DNA from: Solen grandis
Lineage: Eukaryota; Mollusca; Bivalvia; Adapedonta; Solenidae
Assembly: GCA_021229015.1 (NCBI GenBank)
Contig: CM037781.1
Span: 63,513,139 to 63,577,138 of the forward strand
Length of the DNA: 64,000 nt
Direction of reading: 5' to 3'
The notes under the pieces are model-generated. The model searched no databases. It saw only the letters and a list, made by a program, of their open reading frames with translations, and had not been told where the DNA came from. Shown here in pieces: positions 56,801 to 64,000 of this stretch (positions are counted from its first letter, which is position 1; each line of letters opens with the position of its first letter). Made by a program: the position numbers and the translations under genes.

Positions 56801-59800
56801 AATATTTTCTTTGGGGGCCCCTTGTTTTAAAAAAATTTTTTTTTGGGGTTTTGGCCCCCCCGTTTAAAACTTTGGGGGGGGTGATTTTCCCCTTTTTTAA
56901 AAAAATGACCGATTTTTTTACTTTTCTAGTTTTTTTGTTGGCTAGGGGAGTTTTTGGGGAAAGGACAAAAAATGCAAAAAAGTATTTATTGTGCGAAATT
57001 TGGGTTAAATTTCTTTTCAAGAAAAATTTTGTGGAAAAAAATTTTTTTTTTTTATTGCTGAAAAATTTTTCTTGTACCCCCGTTGGGTTAAAATTTTTTT
57101 TGGGGGAAAAAAACCCCGGGATTTTGTTCAGCTAAAAAAGGTTTTTTTTGTTTTAGGATTAGATAGGGGGCCCCTGTTTATAAAAAAAAGGGGCCAAAAT
57201 TTCAGATAAAAAAAAAAATTTTACTTTTATAAAAAATTTTAATCGAAGGGGCCCGACCCCGCGCTCATTATTACTACGGTCTTTTAAAATATGATGCTTT
57301 CCCTTTTAAAGATTTAATGGAGATAAGGGCAAATTTAAAAGTTTTTTTCAAAAAATGTGCCCCGGGTTAAAATTTTTTTTAAAAAAAAAAAAAAAAATGA
57401 TTTTTCTTTTTTAAAAAAAAACAAACGACATATACCGAGGGTTATTTTAAAAGAAAGGGGGTCATTATGAAAATTTCCCCAAAAATATTTAAAATTTTTC
57501 CCCCAAAAAAATTTGGGGGAAAAATTTCAAGTTGAGTATTTTTTAAATTTTATGGGGGGGGTCAAGATAAAAATTTTCCCATCCCCCCAAAAATGTATAT
57601 CTCAGTGAAAGTTAGTGCTTGGGGAAAATTTTTTTTCCCCAAAAATTTAAAATGTGGTTTGGTCCCCAAAACCCGGGAATCCCCAAAAATTAGGGGGGAT
57701 AATGTCTACGGACCAAAAAGGAGATCGGGGGAATTTTTAAAAAAAATTTAAAAATTTTTATATCTTCAGAAAACCCCCAATGAGGAATCAGTGAGCATGA
57801 ATATAATATAGATAAAAAAAATTTTTAAAGTTATGGAACAAAATAGGACAATTTTTTCCCCCTTTTAAAAACAAAAATTTTTGTGAATTTTTTAAAATGA
57901 TGTCTAAAATTTTTTGTAAAAGTCTTGGTTTTTAAAAAAAAAATAGGGGGGGTTTAAAAGGGGTATGTTTTTTAGTTTTTAAAAAATGTTGTTTTTTTCT
58001 GTTTGGAAAAAAAAAAAAAAAAGGGGGTTTTATTTTTTAAATATTTTCAACAAAAAAAAACCCCAGCAGCTGTTCTGAAGAAAAAGTGATCTTTTTTCCA
58101 AATGTGGGGATTGTTTTTAAAAAAGTTGTTAAATGTTTAAAAACCCCCAAAATTTTAAAAAGGGAAAACGGATACCCCTTTTTTAAATGTTGGGAATAAA
58201 AGGGGAAGTTTGTCTCCTTATATTATTTTCCAGTCAGTATTGTGTTTTTTTTTTCCCTTTTTCCCCTTCCCCCTGTTTTTTTTTTGGGGCTTTTTAAAAA
58301 AAAAAAAATTTTCCCTTTCAATATCTATCAAACTTGGGTTTTGAGGTTGAAATTATGTCGTTTTAAAAAAAATGTTAGTCAAACGGAGGGGGTTTTTAAA
58401 AATAAAATATAATTACGAAAAAACCCCCGGTATTTAAGCAAAAAGCATACTTTTTTGGTGATGGGGGCCCCTTGATTTATTAAAAAATAATCTTTTAAAA
58501 CTTCCCCCCCCAAAAAACGTGTAAAATTTTTCCCCCCCTTCCCCGATTTTTTTTTAAAAGGGAAAAAATTTTTGGGGTTAAATTTTTTTGGGAAAAGACT
58601 GAAACTTGTTACATGCATATTGTTTAAAAACTACTTTTTTGGGGGGGGTAATTTTTATGTTGTAGATTGGGCTGTTGTTTTGTTTTATGAATGTTGGGTT
58701 TTTTTCCCCAGGAAAAAATAAAACTTGTAAAAAAAAAATAAAATTGAAAGCAGAATGGTTTTTTTTAAAAAGGGGAATATATAGAAAATCCATTCTCGGG
58801 AAAAAAAATCGATTGATTGAATGTTATTGGGAAAATTTTAAAATTCCCCCCGGCCCCAATATGCAAAGGCTTTTTTAAAAAAAAGTATTTTTTTTTTTTT
58901 TTTAAAAGGAAAAAGGGGAATGGAGTTTTTTTTATTTTTTTTAATAGTTTTTGGGTTTTTTATTTGATGTTTTTTTTTTTAAAGCTGTTAAAGGGGGAAA
59001 GGGGAAGTGGGGGGTAAAAAGTACTTTGTCGCATGATCCCCCTTCCCCCCCCCGGGTTTAAAAATTCCCCGAATCAATTTCCCGGTGATGTTTTTCAAAA
59101 CTCTTTGTTTTTTTTTTACAGTGAAGGTGAAAAAGAACAATTTTCCCCAAAAAAAAAGGGGGTTTAAAAATTCTGAAATTAAAAAAATTAATCTTTTACC
59201 ATAATTTTTTTTCCAGAAAGAAATATTAAAAAATTTATTTTTTTGCTGTTTTTTTTTAAAAAAAAAATGTTTAAAATGGGGGTTTTCCCCTAGTTAAAAA
59301 TTTTGTTATTGTGTGTGCTCCATAACATTTTTTTGGAAAACCCTTTTTACCCCAAAAAAAAAAGGGGGATTTTAAAAAATTAAAAGGGTTTTATTAGAGT
59401 ATTTCCCCAAAAAAATACCCCGCTTTAGGGGACTCTTTGAAAGGGTTATGAATACATTGTTTTTCCTTTCTTTTCGGAATTTTTTTTTCACAGGGGAAAA
59501 TTTTTTTTGGTAAATTTTCTCAAAAATATCTTTTTGCCTTTAAAAATTTTTTTCTTTTTTTGGGTTTGTTAAGAAAAGATTTCATTTTTTCCCCTCATGT
59601 TTTTAAAACCCTTAGGGGTTTACAGTTTTTTTTTTTTTAAAATTTGTTAATGACGTTAAAGCCCCCACCAAAAAAGTAGTTATTTGTTTTTTAAAAACGG
59701 TTTTATTGCCCCATTTTATTTTAAGGGGGTGCTGTTAAAAGGGGCATTTTGTTTCCCCTTTTTTTAGGATAGTTTAAAAGGGGGAAAACGAATAATTCAA

Positions 59801-62800
59801 TGAGGGTTTTTCCCGGGGGTTTCCCCCAAAAATTTCATGACTAAAAAAACCAAAAAAAAAACAAATTTTTTTATGCAAGTGTATAAATTTTTAAAAAAGG
59901 GAAAAAAAAATACGGGGGGGGAATTATCAGACTGATATTTATTGACCCAAAAAATTTTTTTTTTTTCCCCTCCTTTTTTGGGGGGAAGGGGAAAAATTCA
60001 AAATCCCCAACGACAAAACCCCCCTTCCGGGGTTTTTCATTTGTTTATTAATTATATAGCGATAAGATTTATGAGAGATTAAAACTGTTTAAAATTAATC
60101 CCCCCAAAAGGGTATAATTTGCATAGCACATTTCGAAAAACCCCTTTTTAAAAAATTATCTTTGAAAAGGGGGTTTTATGTCTAGGGGGCCCAACCCCAA
60201 TGAAGGGTTTTTTTTTTTTTTTTCCTTTACATTTCCCGCAAAAGGGGGCACATTTAGGGGGGGGAAATGCAAAATCCTGAAATTTTTTTTTAAAAAAAGG
60301 GTTAAAAAAATTGGGTTTTTAAGGGTCTTTCCCAAGGGCGGAAATATGGGGGGTTTGGGGCGGAGAATTTTAAAAAATTTTATCATTCGATTTCTTTTTG
60401 GAAAATAACGTTAAAAAGTGGGAGGGATACCCCTTTTTTTTTTTTACAAAAGGGAAAAATTTTGTTTCTCTCTAAAAAAATTGAAATGGAAACTTTTTGT
60501 ATTTTAAAAGGGGGTCACCTTTTTTTCACAAAAAAATTTTTTTTTTTTGAAGAAAACAGTGGTTTTTTCTTTTTTCCCTTTTTTTTTAAATTATAAAAAA
60601 GGGTTTTTAAAAAATTTTTAAAATTTAAAATTTAAAAAAAAAAAAGATCAAGACGGGAAAAATGTTATTCGATTTTAATGAGATCGCCCCCTTTTAACAA
60701 AAAGGGGGAAAATTTTTTTGGGTTTTTCTTCGCTTGAGTTTTTTCAAAACTACAGTGCCCCGATTCAACAAGTGACAGACGCAAAAAACGCGAAAAAGTT
60801 TTTTTAAAGACCTCGCGTTTTGGGGTTTTAAACTTAATGTTTTCCCCCCGGGGCTATTTGACGAGGAACACGGGCGACAGTGCGAAATACGGTTTTTTTC
60901 TTTGTGAAACTCGGGGGGAAATTTTTGAAACATCCCATTGTCCCTTTTGTTTTTTGTAGAGTGAAAAAATTTTCCCCATGCGGGGACTTTAAAAAAAAAA
61001 TGGAAAATTTAAAAAAAGATAATTATCCCCCCAAACCTCGGAGTATTTTTAAAAAAAACATTTTTTGCCAATTTTTTTTGTATTTTAGTTTTTTTGAGTT
61101 AAAAATTCACATAAAAACCAAATTTTAATTTCGTCTTTTTTTTTTTTAAAACCCCGGGGATTTTTATTTTTAATCCAAATATCGAAAAAATCAAAGGGGT
61201 CGGGAAGGGGGTTTAAAATTTTTTAATCCTAAAAAAGATTGGCAAAGGGATAAAAAATTTTTTAATTTTTTGGGGGGAAAATTAAAAAAAATAGTATAAT
61301 TTCTTTTCCAAATTTTTTGGCCAAATTAAAAAATGTTTTAAATTTTATGAAAAACGTTGGGGGAACCTTGTGGGGGTTTTTGACTAATATTATTATTGTA
61401 ATAATAGGGATAAAGGGCGAGACTGTTTAAGGGTGAAAATTTTTATGAGTGTGAAAATAAACGAAAATTTTTTCCAAAAAATATTTGTCAGATTGAAAAA
61501 AGGAAAAGTATTGTTTTTGCAGGGGGTAAAATTTCCCCCGAAGTTTGCAATTTCCAATTTATTTAAAATTAAAATTGGGGGTTTTTTCGATTTTAAAGAA
61601 AACGGCATAGAACTTTATAAATGGTATTGCAAAATTTTTTAAAAAATTTAAAAGAGGAATTTTGGGAAGTACTGAATGGCAAAAACCTTGATAAAAATAC
61701 CCCCCCCCAACCGGGGTTACACCAAGGGGCACGCGTGCCCCCGTCCGGGGACCTTTTACTTCATATAAAAGGGCCTTTTTAAGCTTCCGTATTTCCCCGG
61801 CTGGAAAATTGTGTTTAATAAAATATGTTTAAAAAATTTATAGGGGTTTTCAAAAATTTTACATTAACCCCATGTCTTGTGAGTTTTTTTTCAGACTGCG
61901 GGTGGGGGTTTTTGGGGGGCGACACGAATTATTTTTCCCCAACCAAAAATTTCTAGCCAACCCCCGGAAATTCCGACATGGATGAGTTAAAAATTCCCCC
62001 ATATTTTTTTGAAATGGTAAAAAAAAAATAAGTTTAAAAATTTTTTTTGGGGAAATAAAAAAACAGACACTCAATTTTTAGTAAAAAATTTTATGAACTG
62101 GAAAAAATTTCAATATATTTTGTTTAACAGCAGGGTTAAATTTTTTTCCCATTTTGTATTCTTGTAAAAAAAAAACTGGATATTGAAAAATTTTTAAAAG
62201 GGGATACACGTTTGCTTTTTTTGTTAAAAAACCCAAAAAATACACAGAAGAATCGATTTTCGGGGGATTGATAAAAACATTTCTGTAAATGCAGATTAAC
62301 CGGGGAAAAAAAAAACATCAATTTTTAAAAAGGTTCTTTTTTATTTATCATATCCAAGGTAGCAAAAAATGTTTTTTTTCTCTTTTTTAAACAATTTTTT
62401 TTTCCCCGCCCCTAAAAAATTTTAAAATGAAACCCCTTTAAAAAATAAATTTTTTGCTTTTTTATTGTAGAAAGTAAAATTTTTACTGCTATTAGTATGG
62501 GGTTTTTTTTAACTGAAGTTTTTTTTTGTTTTTTTTTATAGGGGAAATTTAAACCCCAATTTAAGATTATTTGTATTTTGTGCAAAGGGCAACCTAAAAA
62601 ACAAAAAATTTTTATAAAAATTTATCTAAAAAATAAACAAATTTTTAAAAACGTGTGTTTTGGGATTCCCCCCATATACTTGAATCTCAAAAATTATGGT
62701 AAAAAAAAGTTGGAACTGTCAGTGTGACAAAACGTCCCCGGACGGGGAAACAAAGGTGGTTTTAGAAAACTGTGTCTGTGGATGGTGGGTTTTGGGCTGC

Positions 62801-64000
62801 CCCAGGTTTTCCTGTTTTCTTGTGGAATTTTTTTGGCAAAAAAAGTAGGTTTTTATTTTTATTGGAAAAAAATACGTTGTTTTATCGTATGCATGTTTTT
62901 AAAAACCCCTTTTTTCCATTTTAAAAAAAACATTAAAAAACGAAAACAAAAAAACCTTTTTTGGAATTATTGAAAAGGGGTCATGACAAAAATTTTAAAA
63001 AAAAAAAGTGTATGGAAAAGCCTTTAAAAATTGGTTCAAAATAAAATTTTAAAATTTAAAGGGTTTTATTTTTTAAAATTCCCCAAAAAAAAAAAATTAA
63101 AAACATATGTGATTTTTTTGGATTTTCCACTAAATGTTAAAAAACATAAAAATTTTAAAATTTTTGAGTTATTTTTTTTTTTTCCCTTTTCCCCTTTATT
63201 AAGTTTATGAAAAATTTAAAAATTCTTTAAAATTTTTTGGGGCGAGTTTTTAAAAATTTATCATTTAAAACCCCTTTTTTTTAGTAATGCATAGTTTTTA
63301 AAATCAACTTAAAAAAACAATTTCCCCTATCATGTATCCGCCTTTTTTTTCTGTAGCAAAAATGTACACTTTTTTTACATTATTTCCCCAAAATTTGGGA
63401 ACCCCGCTTCCTTTCTTTTGATTTTGGATCCCACACCCCTCTTAAAATTAATTTTGGGAGAAAAAAAAATTTTTTTACAGTTAAAAGGAATTTCTTTTTT
63501 AAGGCCCCTGTTTTTTTTCCCCAATTAAATTTTTTTTTCAAAATTCCAAAAATTTGGGGCCAAAAAAGGTATTGGTTATGCAATGAAAATTTTTTTTAAT
63601 CAGCTAAGCCCCGCGGTTTTTAAAATTCATAAGTAAAGTGGGTGGGTAATTTTCATTGATGGGGCCCCCTTCATTTTTAAATTAAAAAATAAATATAGTG
63701 TTTTAAAAATTTTAATTAAAAGTTGCCCCTTTTTTTTTTTTTTAAAAAAATTATATTGGGGGGCAATATATTTTTGTATGATTTTTAAGTTTTTACTTCA
63801 ATTTTCATTTTTTTTTCCCCCCAGTTTTTGCAAAAAAAAAAACAAAAAACAAACAAAAAAAAACCCTTTTGTTAAACCCCAAATTAAAAAGATTTGGGGG
63901 GGGCAGTTATAGGGGAAAACAAAATTTTTTTGAGAAAAGGGATTTCTTTAGAGAAAAAAAATTTCGGAGTAATCTGCCTCTGAAATTTTTTTTTTTTTTT
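53851..64000. other. Very low-accuracy AT-rich sequence, nothing recognised
   Basis: Ten kilobases dominated by runs of three or more identical bases. Small items seen are a short (CA)n at 54929-54940, a C-rich run at 55626-55640 and a 16-bp palindrome GGGGCACGCGTGCCCC at 61726-61741. I found no exon, SINE head, satellite or RNA gene that I could defend. Open frames up to about 100 codons are Lys/Phe/Pro/Gly-rich noise. Confidence 0.5.

Noticed and set aside
61726..61741. 16-bp palindrome GGGGCACGCGTGCCCC
   Set aside because: C and G runs in this contig are inflated, so the symmetry at its ends may be artificial.

Overview
The window looks like nuclear DNA of a mollusc, most probably a bivalve. 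It is AT-rich and nearly gene-free. It is packed with tRNA-derived SINEs, satellites and interspersed repeats of the kind I know from bivalve genomes, for example elements with internal tandem repeats that end in an AACAAGRGGGCC / CTCACCTG module. There are no bacterial-style operons, no rRNA and no intact protein-coding gene. The species assignment is inference from repeat families recalled without a search.

The window is two contigs joined by exactly 100 N (14418-14517). Contig 1 (1-14417) reads as accurate sequence. It holds a tandem array of tRNA-like SINE modules (1431-2890) with a nested 336-bp MITE that has terminal inverted repeats and a 6-bp target duplication. It also holds two GATCGG-rich fold-back structures (3330-3856), one candidate first coding exon (4655-4882, plus strand), another tRNA-SINE unit (6971-7122), and a GC-richer island with a 72-codon open frame on the minus strand (8076-8412). 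Further on are an element with 146-bp internal repeats (9521-9985), a three-unit ~66-bp repeat, retroelement-like coding remnants (11235-11930), a full-length SINE with a 12-bp target duplication (12606-12864) and a perfect 23-bp-arm hairpin (13458-13524).

Contig 2 (14518-64000) is of visibly lower base accuracy. Known repeats and microsatellites can still be recognised, but single bases are often replaced by their neighbour, which turns mixed sequence into short homopolymers. Reading frames cannot be trusted there, and almost every open frame is noise. What can be recognised is: a purine tract and a GAT minisatellite at the contig edge (14518-15690); three copies of one interspersed repeat, one of which has a ~14-bp minisatellite expanded inside it (16660-17360, 20393-20600); several tRNA-derived SINE copies (22958, 31478, 33289, 38425, 49665, and one on the minus strand at 41655); satellites with periods of about 50 bp (24915-26510), 25 bp (36110-36565) and 47 bp (43555-44470); arrays of about 180 bp (44917-45700 and 50880-52450); and a 458-bp almost pure G tract (29873-30330).

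No genes act together here. The window is best read as a repeat-dominated intergenic or intronic region with at most one or two exon candidates. I did not find a convincing new biological system. The most useful points are the internal proof of the contig-2 error mode, the modular tandem-repeat elements, and the fold-back and exon candidates in the clean contig.
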